Shown here: positions 36,597 to 45,870 of the stretch, piece after piece | How positions within the stretch are numbered: the stretch's first letter is position 1 | How the letters are laid out: the number at the start of each line of letters is the position of its first letter | Assembly: GCA_973895155.1 (NCBI GenBank) | Contig: OZ316898.1 | Coordinates: 5,828,001-5,892,000 of the forward strand | Length of the DNA stretch: 64,000 nt | Origin: Marsupella aquatica | Lineage: Eukaryota; Marchantiophyta | Direction of reading: 5' to 3' | Translations under genes and position numbers: made by a program | The notes under the pieces: generated by a model | Database searches by the model: none | Told to the model about the DNA's origin: nothing | What the model saw: the letters and a program-made list of their open reading frames with translations, nothing else

Positions 36597-38470
36597 CTAC
36601 TTGTGATGCAATTGCAAAACCTGCAATACGTCACGGTGTCTAGAGAAACTCTCCAAAGGAATCACTTTGGTAAATGCGTCAGCCGGGTTGAGTTTACCAT
36701 CAATCTTGACTAGCTCAAACAAATTATCAGACACAGCCTGCCTGATAAAATGGTACCTGACGTCAATGTGCTTCACTCTGCTATCCATCACCTGGTTCAC
36801 AGCAAGGTGGAGTGCACTTTGACTATCACAATGGAGCTTCACATTCCCCTGTGGCAATCCCATTTCAGTGATAAGTCTATCCAACCAAATCGCTTCCTTT
36901 GCTGCTTCCGCAGCTGCAACATACTCTGCTTCTGTAGTAGACTGAGCAATACACTTCTGCAAAGTAGACCTCCAACTTATGCATCCACCGCCAAGTGTGA
37001 ACACGTATCCTGTTGTTGATCTCCTTCGGTCCAAATCTTGTCCATAGTCAGAATCTACATAGCCAATCAATGATCTAGCATTCTTTGCATTCGCATCAAA
37101 TAAAAGACCATGATCCACGGTACCCTTCAAGTACCTGATAATCCACTTCACTGCTTCCCAGTGTACCTTCCCTGGATTCGACATGTACCTGCTCACCTTG
37201 CCCATAGCCATGGCAAGATCAGGTCTAGTGCAAGTCATCAAATACATGAGACTCCCCACTGCCTTGTCATATGGAACCTTTGACATCAACCCCTTCTCTG
37301 TGTCATCCGTAGGACAGAACGCTGATGATAACTTGAAGTGTGGAGCCAACGGGGTACTTACTGGCTTGCTATTCTCCATGTTGAACCTTGCAATTACCTT
37401 CCTCGCATAACTGCTCTGCGTCAACCATAGCTTGCCAGCCTCCAAGTCCCTAGTGATCTCCATACCCAAAATCCTCTTAGCTGGCCCTAAGTCCTTCATC
37501 TTAAACTCTGCACTAAGCAGTGCCTTGAGCTTAACAATCTCAGACCTATCCTTGGCTGCAATTAGCATGTCATCCACATAAAGTACTAAAACAATGAACC
37601 CAAAGACAACATTCTTCACCGGTTTCAAATACACACAAGGGTCAAATACACTTCTGTGAAAACCTTGTGACCGAATCCAATCGTCAAACCGCTTGTTCCA
37701 CTGTCTTGGTGACTGCTTCAACCCATACAAGGATTTCAGCAATCTGCAAACCAATTCCTCCTGTCCTCTCTTCACAAAACCTAGCGGTTGTCTCATGAAG
37801 ATCACCTCTTCCAATGTGCCATAGAGGAAAGCTGTGACAACATCCATCTGATCTAGGAGCAGACCAAACATTACAACAAGTACACACAATAGTCGTATTG
37901 TAGAGTACTTAGCAACTGGTGAGAAGACCTCATTATAATCCACACCTTTCTCTTGTGTGAATCCCTTTGCTACCAATCTAGCCTTGTAGACCTTCGATCC
38001 ACCTCCTATGGAATTATCCTTCAGCTTGTAAATCCACTTGCTGTCCACCACTTGCTGACCCTTAGGCAGCTTAACAAGCTCCCAAGTTTTGTTGTCCTTT
38101 AGTGACTGCATCTCCGTTTGCATTGCTGCAGTCCACTTCTGCTTCTCCTTTGAAGCACTTGCCTCATGAAATGAAGAAGGTTCTCCTTCTTCCAAAATTA
38201 ACGCATCACCCTCATCATCAGCTGTAAAATCATCCTCTTGCAGTTGAGATGAATCAACCCACTGTCCATACCTTGATGGAGCGCGTACAGTGCGACCAGA
38301 TGTTCTTCTAGCCGATGACTCCGGTTGATCTGCGTGTGCTGGTACAATTTGAAGCTCAACAGCATCCACTTGCTGCTCACCAGCATCAACAAACTTCTCT
38401 GGTTCCTCTGGCACAGGAACCAGCTCCATAATTGGAGCAACTCCTTCTCTCCGGTCATGCACCTCATAAC
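36597..38470 (-). pseudogene. Element C pol, 3' part (reverse transcriptase, RNase H)
   Basis: About 620 intact codons after the frameshift. Reverse transcriptase shows DSKWIYKLKDNS, YNEVFSPVAKYSTIRLL and the catalytic LYVDDMLIA. RNase H shows YVDSDYGQDLDRRRSTTGY, STTEAEYVAAAEA and LHCDSQSALHLAVN. It ends VLQLHHK with a stop. Only the frame break near 38470, a missing G in a G run relative to element A, separates it from the upstream part; the RT and RNase H catalytic residues all look present. Confidence 0.9.
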
Positions 38471-39868
38471 CAATCTCCCCTCAACGAGATCCGGGATAGG
38501 AGATTTTCCTTTGTTAGTACGGGAGACCTGAGTATTCTCCCCCTCCTTCAATAATCTGGATTCATTGAAGGAAACATCCCTACTGACAACGAGCTTACAG
38601 GCAATAGGATCCCATAGCCTATAGGCTTTCACACCACTCTGGTACCCAAGAAAAACACATTTCCTGGAGGTAGGATCCAACTTGGTCCTATTCTGCTTTG
38701 GTGTGAGAGCATATGCATCACTTCCAAAAATTACCAAGCCATGATAGTCTGCTTGCCGCTTATAGCGCATCTCAAACGGCGTTTTGAAATTGATAGCACT
38801 AGAAGGAGAAAGATTTACCAAATAAGCTGCGGTATTGACAGCTTCTGCCCAAAATTCTTGTGGTAAACCTGATTGGCTCAACATACTCCGTGACCGCTCC
38901 AACAGTGTCCGATTGAGCCTCTCAGCGACACCATTCTGCTGCGGAGTATAAACTGTGGTGAGATGGCGAGTTATCCCCTGTTCTGAACAGTACTCTTCAA
39001 ATTCCATTGAAGTGTACTCCCCGCCGTTGTCTGACCTCAGACTCTTCACCCTTGTATCCAAACACTTGATCGTGTTTCCAGTCTGATTCTCCACCTGGGC
39101 CTTCCACTTCTTAAAAATGGACAAGACATCAGACTTATGTGTCATGAAATAAATCCACACAAATCTTGAGTAATCATCAATAAATGATACATAGTACAAC
39201 TTTCCAGAGTGTGAGGGAGTCGGGGATGGACCCCACACGTCACTATGTATGTACTCAAGAACCGTTTTGGAACGATGAGTTCCAACACCAAAAGCACGAC
39301 GATGCTGCTTTCCAAGAATGCAATGCTCACAAAACTCTAATTTACAAGATTGCAAATCAGAAATGAGTCCATTCTTCCGTAAGATAGCCAAACCCTTCTC
39401 ACTCATGTGGCCTAGCCGTGAATGCCACAGTTGAGTCATCTCCTCGTGAGACTTGGTTACATTGGCCTCTCCACATACAGTATTGCCCTGTAACACATAC
39501 AAATTCTTTTGTCTACTCCCCTTCAAAATCACTGTCTCTCCCGACCTGACTTGAAGTTCACCATCAATAACGCTCCATTGATGACCATTTGAATCCAACA
39601 CACCGAGTGAAATCAGATTCTTACGCATGCCAGGTACATACCTGACTCCGGATACTATGCGCACAGCGCCATCAAACATTTGAATCTTCACAGACCCAAT
39701 TCCCTCAATTTGACAGGAGTGATCATTTCCCATCAGAACTGAACCGTTTGAAACAGAGTAAGAACTGAAAAACTCACGAATGTAACAAATATGAAAAGAG
39801 CAAGCACAATCAAGAATCCACACATCATCTGCTCTCCTAGATGACGTGCACAGGGCATACCCCCGGCT
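38470..39868 (-). pseudogene. Element C pol, 5' part (protease, integrase)
   Basis: Follows the Gag TGA in the same frame and has no Met near its start, so expression would need readthrough. Protease core WILDCACSFHIC. Integrase has the zinc-binding HSRLGHMSEKG...CEHC pair and a DDE core (SDNGGEY, QQNGVAERLNRTLLE), then KLDPTSRKCVFLGYQ. The frame leaves the homologous path near 38470 after a one-base deletion. Confidence 0.9.
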
Positions 39869-40903
39869 TCATAAAACATACTCATCATTGAGTAAATCAG
39901 CTTCTCCATCAGCCCTAGCCACATTTGCCGATGAAGTTTCCGCTGCCTTTCCCTTACAGTCTCGCTTGAAGTGTCCAACTTGGTTGCACTTCCAACATGT
40001 CACCTGCCTCCTCTGAGGGGATTTACCCTTGGACTTAGATCTGGATTTAGATCTAAACTGGGTTCTACGGTCCCCAGTTGGTCGCTGCATACTCCTCCCA
40101 CGGTTAACATTGAGGGCAGCACCAGATGATGAAGGCTGTGACGTGATGTGCATCTTCTGCTGAAGATCATCACTAAGCAGAGAACTTGCCACGTCATTGT
40201 ATGAAATGGTATCCCTATCACGATGCAACAACACTCGTGATAGGGACTGGTAAGATGGAGGCAATGAACTAAGAAGCTGCAGAGCCTTCGTCTCATCATT
40301 CAAAGTCTCCCCAAGGTTTTCCAAGTCAACGACCATATCGTTGAAAGCATCCACATGGTCTTGCAACTTCGTACCAGATTCCTTCATCCTGAAACTCATC
40401 AGTTTGTAGGAAGTGTAGAGCCGGTTCGACAACTCCTTGCGGTGATACTTGCTCTGCAATTCCGCAAACAAGGACATGCAATCCTTATGTGCACCTAACT
40501 GCTTGATGATGGGAGGCATGAGATAGAGTGTAACACACCACACTCCCTGCTCCTGCATGCGGTCCCATTGTTTCTCATCAACATCATCTTCACGAGGGCT
40601 CAGCAGTTGGCCCATCCCTGACGCATAAAGCACTCCCTTCACCTGCTTCTCCCATAGCAAGTAGTCAGAGCGCCCATCATACTTTGTCACTTCATACTTG
40701 GGTCCCCCAAGCTTGAAAGTCCCCATCTTCTTCTTTACCGTGAGCTCCGGTAGTAGTACTGCTTCCTCCACCACACGCCGCACCAGTGATGGTATCGGTG
40801 TCACGTGCTCTTCCTCCTGCTCCTCTCTCTGCCCCTGAAACCTCCGCGGTGATCCTCGTGCTTCAAGTTCCACGTCTTCGAAAAACTCCTCCGAATCACT
40901 CAT
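39869..40903 (-). CDS. Element C gag
   Basis: Intact 344-aa Gag forming the virus-like particle and binding the RNA. An acidic N-terminal extension (MSDSEEFFEDVELEARG) precedes YDGRSDYLLWEKQVKG, the UBN2-type Gag core with LQLLSSLPPSYQSLSRVL, a basic RSKSRSKSKGK tract, and one zinc knuckle CWKCNQVGHFKRDC. The stop is TGA followed by AGC; homologous pol sequence continues in frame beyond it. Confidence 0.92.
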   Translation of the reverse strand: MSDSEEFFEDVELEARGSPRRFQGQREEQEEEHVTPIPSLVRRVVEEAVLLPELTVKKKMGTFKLGGPKYEVTKYDGRSDYLLWEKQVKGVLYASGMGQLLSPREDDVDEKQWDRMQEQGVWCVTLYLMPPIIKQLGAHKDCMSLFAELQSKYHRKELSNRLYTSYKLMSFRMKESGTKLQDHVDAFNDMVVDLENLGETLNDETKALQLLSSLPPSYQSLSRVLLHRDRDTISYNDVASSLLSDDLQQKMHITSQPSSSGAALNVNRGRSMQRPTGDRRTQFRSKSRSKSKGKSPQRRQVTCWKCNQVGHFKRDCKGKAAETSSANVARADGEADLLNDEYVL

Positions 40904-42043
40904 ATGAGAAAGTCACAAAAAATGTTGTTTTTCACAACTTCTCAAAAAACTCGAAACTCAACACCGCCGCGTAGCCCACAAAGCTAGGAGTCCAATACTG
41001 AAAACCAAAATCAAATTTGAAATTTGACGGAAAAGTTATTCAAATTTCGGTCGAGGTGGGTAAAACCTTGGGAAACTCCCCCGTTTTGACCACCTCAGGG
41101 AATAACCGAAATACCAAGTACAACCCGTTGTCGGAATTGCGATGTGATTGGTGCGCTGCATTGCCAACTTCAATGGCTACGACCTCGCCAAAAAATAACC
41201 AAAAAAGTTACCGTTCGGCGGATGAAATCTTTGTCGGACGGTCAAAAAATAGCTCTCTGGTTTTTTGGAATATTCTATGACCCTTGTACAGGCCCTGTGG
41301 GAATTTTGGAAGAACAATCGAGGGGCTGACATGTGTCCTCGAACCCCCAAAACCCCCTACCACCCTTCGTCGTCGAAATCTGGTCGCGCGCGCAGAAAAT
41401 ACACACGGCAGAATGTACCCCTCGACACCAAACGCAAGATATCTCACTCGGGTTTTGACGAAATCAAGATCCGATTTCAGATTTGGAAACTAGACTCCGA
41501 GGCGATGAAGATCGATATAAGAAGCACCCAAAACGAGGAAAGAACGAGGGAGAAAAAAATTGGTAAAGATGACAGATTTCTCTCAATTGCCATAGCCAAT
41601 TTCGAATCAGTTTTTCAAAGAGAAAAAAATGGTACCTTGTCAACAACGAATGTTGATCAATTGCACTTGGTGCCGTCACCAAGTCCAACAAGGTAATTGA
41701 TTTTGCTTAGCCTTCCTCTTTGCATCAAAGAGCCAATCCCGGACTCAAAAACAATCGTCTTGCCTCAATCTCTCCGTTGAGTCAAAACACTTGACGCTTC
41801 TCCCTCCGAGTCGATTGCCAACTTTCTTCACAAAATCCAGAACGACGAAAACTTAGATCTCTCTGCACCACGAGCTCCGTTCAATGATTTCTTCACACCG
41901 TTAGAAAACTCTTGCCCTGATCTATCCGTTGAGCCCATAAACTCCAAGTTCCATGCGATGGAACTCTGGATAATCCACCAACACTCAACGCTGGAAAAAC
42001 CGTCATGAAATCCCGTCACGAACACACGTCACCTCCCAAGCAT
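40904..42043 (-). other. Untranslated leader of element C
   Basis: Two blocks are conserved with element A's leader. The block near the primer site includes TCGCATGGAACTTGGAG and CTAACGGTGTGAAGAAATC; the second includes GGTAACTTTTTTGG and CCCCGTTTTGACCACCTC. No coding potential is claimed. Confidence 0.65.
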
Positions 42044-42055
42044 GCTCTGATACCA
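42044..42055 (-). promoter_or_regulatory. Primer binding site of element C
   Basis: GCTCTGATACCA on the + strand (TGGTATCAGAGC on the minus strand), matching initiator tRNA-Met, two bases inside the 5' LTR boundary. Confidence 0.9.
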
Positions 42056-42057
42056 AT

Positions 42058-42478
42058 TGTTGAGCATAGACGACGATCGCAACGGCAAGCCCATGAACCA
42101 TCCAACGCACAATAGTCGACACAAGAGATACGTGGTTCACCTCCTTGAGGCTACGTCCACGGGAACACACAAGAGAGCTTTACTGAACTCTAAGCCCGTC
42201 GGCTATACCGAGTCTCCACAGTGTAAGCTCTCCCTATCTCTCAAGTGGCTCCATAACAATGAGCCTTGGTTCTACCTCTCCAAGCACACATGCCTCTTAT
42301 GATATAGTGTGCAACTTAGTTGTACCTAACCACATAGTTGTACCTAATCACGTAGTTGTACCTAACCACATAGTTGTACCTAATCACGTAGTTGTACCTA
42401 ACCACGTAGTTGTACCAACCCACGTTGTTGTACCAACCACGTCATACCTAACCTAGACGTAAGAGTAAATACCCAACA
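42058..42478 (-). repeat. 5' LTR of element C
   Basis: 421 bp, identical by eye to 35985-36405, including the 18-bp minisatellite at about 42317-42443. Confidence 0.95.
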
Positions 42479-42483
42479 CAGTG

Positions 42484-42849
42484 CTCTACCCCATGGGATT
42501 TATTCTTGATTTTTGGGAGGAATCAGTGTCATATAGACCTGATTGGCAGTCAGGAGATGCTCGATTGAGCAAATTGCCAGTGAGATTTAGTGGACCTGTG
42601 GGAGGCCCTAAATCCACACCATTGTCTTTGGCAGCATTCAGTGGTGTAATTGCTGGACCTGATGATTTGATTGAGGGTAATGCGCATGCAGCCGATGTTC
42701 CACCATTGGAGGAGTCTCATGAGGAGCACATCATGCGAGGATTACCTGTTGGCAGTGTTGTGCCACCAGTGTGGGGCACTGCACAGGCCTTGCCACAGGC
42801 AGCAGCACGATTGGTACATGATGCATGGCGTCATGCTTTTACACCATAG
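42484..42849 (+). pseudogene. Element B protease region, right of insertion C, and linker
   Basis: Resumes the protease frame (YPMGFILDFWEE onward), then a linker of about 90 residues rich in Pro, Ala and Gly with no recognised domain. It ends at TAG 42847-42849, after which the frame continues directly into the methyltransferase. The stop fits a CAG-to-TAG change. Confidence 0.7.
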
Positions 42850-43875
42850 TCAGGAGCAGAGCAGTCTCTTGCAGATGGACCTGTGACTCTTTCACCATTG
42901 GATACCACTCCTATTGCTTGGCAGTATCCACCGGAGGGTATTTGTTTGTTGGATCTTTTTGGTGGGATTAGCACTGGATTGGCTGTTGTTCTTCAGGCAG
43001 GAATTCCTGTGCGTCGTTATTTGTATGTGGAGACAGATGAGACAACACGGAGGGTCTCATTGCGACATGTGGCTATATTGGTGGATAGATATCCACAGTT
43101 GCTGCCATTGGATGTTGTTCGTGGTTATCAGCATGCACTACATGCTGATATTTCATTGCTGGGGGCGGATCATCTACATCGTGTTGGCCCCATTGATTTG
43201 GTGATTGCTGGTTGGCCATGTCAGGGCCAATCTAGAGCTGGCATTGGGCATGGACTTCATGATCCACGCTCTGCATTGTTTTGGGAGATGTTACGGGTGT
43301 TGCGTCATCTCCAGCTACATCAAACACAGGCTCCAGCATACATTTTGGAGAATGTGCCATTGTTAGGTGATGATCGTAGTCGGATTGTTGCCAGTGTTCA
43401 CCAGGTGAGGTCTTGGATTGGACCTGCTGTGTTATTGGATGCTGCACGTGTGGGTTCTCGTGCACATCGTCCATGCTTGTGGTGGACTAATTTGATCCCA
43501 TGTGAGGTGCTGAAGCGCGCATTTGACAGCATTCCACGCTCACCAGCCTTAGTGGTGGATGATATTTTGGATCCAGGGCGTCGTGCACAGGGTGTGACCC
43601 AACCTGATAGACCTCCATTGGCAATGGTCAATGCATTTGGGTGCCCACGTTGTGCATTACCCACTCTTGTAAGCCACTCTGTTTCATATGCATTCAGAGC
43701 AGGTGGCCTTGGACTTGTATGGGACACAGCTCTCCAGCAGTTAGTGGAGCCTACTGCTGATGAGAGAGAGCGTGCTATGGGATTTTTGACTGGCACCACT
43801 GCAGTTGCCTCTGTATCACAGGGTTTGCGGCGCCAGGTTCTTGGTCAAGCAATGGATTTGAATTGTTTGACTTAG
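42850..43875 (+). CDS. C5 cytosine DNA methyltransferase domain of element B
   Basis: About 340 uninterrupted codons holding the core of a DNA (cytosine-5) methyltransferase. Motif I (S-adenosylmethionine pocket) is LLDLFGGISTGLAVVL near 42946-42993. The motif II-like acidic end is YVETDE. Motif IV with the catalytic Cys is IAGWPCQGQS (Cys codon 43219-43221). Motif VI is ENVPLL (43348). The motif VIII-like stretch is GSRAHRPCLWWTN. The C-terminal part has DERERAMGFLTG and RRQVLGQAMD, standing for motifs IX-X, where GNS is replaced by GQA. The target-recognition region is short. It resembles DNMT3/DRM-type or bacterial-type enzymes more than DNMT1, but placement needs a tree. It sits between protease and reverse transcriptase in the polyprotein frame, bounded by TAG codons at 42847 and 43873. 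The ORF has no ATG of its own at the domain start. Confidence 0.88.
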   Translation, partial: SGAEQSLADGPVTLSPLDTTPIAWQYPPEGICLLDLFGGISTGLAVVLQAGIPVRRYLYVETDETTRRVSLRHVAILVDRYPQLLPLDVVRGYQHALHADISLLGADHLHRVGPIDLVIAGWPCQGQSRAGIGHGLHDPRSALFWEMLRVLRHLQLHQTQAPAYILENVPLLGDDRSRIVASVHQVRSWIGPAVLLDAARVGSRAHRPCLWWTNLIPCEVLKRAFDSIPRSPALVVDDILDPGRRAQGVTQPDRPPLAMVNAFGCPRCALPTLVSHSVSYAFRAGGLGLVWDTALQQLVEPTADERERAMGFLTGTTAVASVSQGLRRQVLGQAMDLNCLT

Positions 43876-44223
43876 ATTATCAGCTTGGGAGTAGCTGAAC
43901 AGTTGCGGATGCGCTCTGCCGGAATTACTGATTGTCCCTTGGTGAGCTTGCGGTCCACTGAGACAGTATTGACCATAGCTGGGGGCGAGCAGACAGTCCA
44001 TGGACCTATGACAGGATTGGCGGCTGGACAGATTGTTCAGCAGGAAGGGACTGCTCAATCTACTGCTAAATAGCAATCATTGGCTATCTCTTCTACCCTA
44101 CAAAGAGATATTAGGGATTTGGTGGAGAGTTGGGAACCACAGCTTGGCCCTAAGTTAACAGGGGAGGAGAGACGTCGCATGCATTGATTCCTGAAGAGTT
44201 ATTGAAATTGTTTTGCATTCAGC
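43876..44223 (+). pseudogene. Element B linker between methyltransferase and reverse transcriptase
   Basis: Same frame as its neighbours, with a TAG (44071) and two TGA codons (44185 and 44203). A WEPQLGPKLTGEERRRMH phrase leads to the segment that usually precedes Gypsy reverse transcriptase. Not an independent gene. Confidence 0.6.
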
Positions 44224-45870
44224 ATGAAGGATTTGGGGACATTGAAGGGCACTGGTATTCAGATTGAATTGGCTAGTGATGCGCCAATCTTTCGTAGACC
44301 ATACCGTTATAGTGACATGGAGAGAGCTCTGATTGAAAGCAGAACTCAAGATTTGTTGGAGGCTGGATTGGTGGAGATTTCATATGGGGAGTATGCATCT
44401 ACCACAGTGATGCCAGCCAAAAAAGATGTGCATGGCAATTACACAGATAGGCGCATGTGTGGTGATTACAGACCTATTAATCGCCAGACAAAATCTGATC
44501 GATATGCCATGCCCACACCTGAGGAGATCTTTGATGCTGTGGGGCATGCAAAGGTTTTCAGTTCATTGGATCTGAGGGCAGGGTACCATCAGCTTCCAAT
44601 TAGGCATGCTGACAGGTCCAAGACAGCATTCTGGGGGATTGATTCTTATGGCAAAGATCGTTTGTATCAGTGGTTATTCTTACCATTTGGGTTGAAGAAT
44701 GCACCAGCTGAGTTCCAAAGAGTCATGGATCGAATCCTTGCAGGTTTGGATTTTGTCAGATGTTATATTGATGATATTTTGGTCTATTCTTCTACTGTGG
44801 AAGAACATCAGCAGCACTTGCAGATTGTGATGGAGAGATTGAGAGCACATGGGTTGAAGCTCCATCCTAGCAAGTGTAAGTTCTTCCAAGACCAGATTGA
44901 GTATTTGGGCCACACTATATACCCAGGGGGATTGGGTGTACAGCAGACTAAAGTGGAGGCCATTACACAGATTCCTTGTCCTACTGATGTGAGTAGAGTT
45001 CGTGCATTCTTGGGATTGGCGAGCTACTACAGGAGGTATGTTAAAGGATTTAGCCAGCTTGCTAAACCTTTGACCATACTCACTAAGTTGGATCAGGAAT
45101 GGATTTGGGGTGATGACCAGGAGCATGCCTTTCAGGAGTTGAAGCAAAGGTTGGCATCATCCCCTATTTTGAGAAGACCCATTTCATGCAGACCATTTCA
45201 GCTACACACTTGGAGTGGAGTAGGACTTGGAGCAGTGCTGACTCAGAAGGATGATGAGGGGAATGAGTTTGTTGTGGCTTATGCCAGTAGATCAAACAAT
45301 TCAGCAGAGGCTAAGTATAGCTCTTATGAGGGAGAGTATTTGGCAGCAGTGTGGGCTGTTGCACACTTTCGTTGCTACTTGTTTGGTAACCCCTTCACCT
45401 TGATCACTGATCATCAGCCTCTTAAGTGGTTAATGGAGTCTGACAAGCTTACATGGAAGCTTGCACGATGGGCATTGTTGTTATAGGAGTATGATTTCCA
45501 GGTGGTGCATAGGCCTGGAAAAGTGAACTTGGATGCAGATGGATTAAGCCGCAATCCATGTACCAGTCAGCAAGATGAGACTGGAGCTAGATGGCATGAT
45601 GAGTCAGATAAGGAGATGGTGCCAGGATGGCATGCATCTGCCTTTCTTTGTTGGGTGCCAGCATACAGTGGATTTGTGGACTCTACCTCATTGGATGGAG
45701 TGGATGATGAGTTTTCAGATGTGGATGTTGGTGAGGTAACTTCTGGACAGCAAGATATTCACAATGATGTGAGAGTGTGGAATATCTGCGCAGTAGTTCT
45801 ATTGTTGGCAGTGTTGATGCCAAGGAACGTGACAGGGTTCTACAGAGAGCCAAGAGCTTTCGATGGGAGG
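44224..45870 (+). pseudogene. Element B reverse transcriptase and RNase H
   Basis: Gypsy-type RT: RMCGDYRPINRQT, FSSLDLRAGYHQL, LPFGLKNAPAEFQRVMDRIL and the catalytic CYIDDILVYSS, then HPSKCKFFQDQIEYLGH and AFLGLASYYRRYVKGF. RNase H follows with LHTWSGVGLGAVLTQ (the usual first Asp reads Trp here), VVAYASRSNNSAEAKY and LITDHQPLKWLM. TAG at 45484 precedes EYDFQVVHRPGKVNLDADGLSR, so the stop lies inside RNase H and fits CAG to TAG. The frame is lost to a shift around 45790-45870. Confidence 0.9.

Larger units (their letters stand above)
35985..42478 (-). mobile_element. Element C: nearly intact Copia retrotransposon nested in element B
   Basis: Minus-strand Ty1/Copia element of 6494 bp with two 421-bp LTRs that read identically by eye, 5-bp target duplication CAGTG (35980-35984 and 42479-42483), an initiator-tRNA-Met primer site and a polypurine tract. 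Gag and pol are in one frame separated by TGA; one frameshift breaks pol near 38470. The identical LTRs point to a very recent insertion, the youngest event of the nest. Confidence 0.97.

Noticed and set aside
42850-43875. Methyltransferase as an independent host gene
   Set aside because: It is in the same frame as the flanking protease and reverse transcriptase regions, has no ATG or promoter of its own that I can see, and lies inside a defined retroelement.
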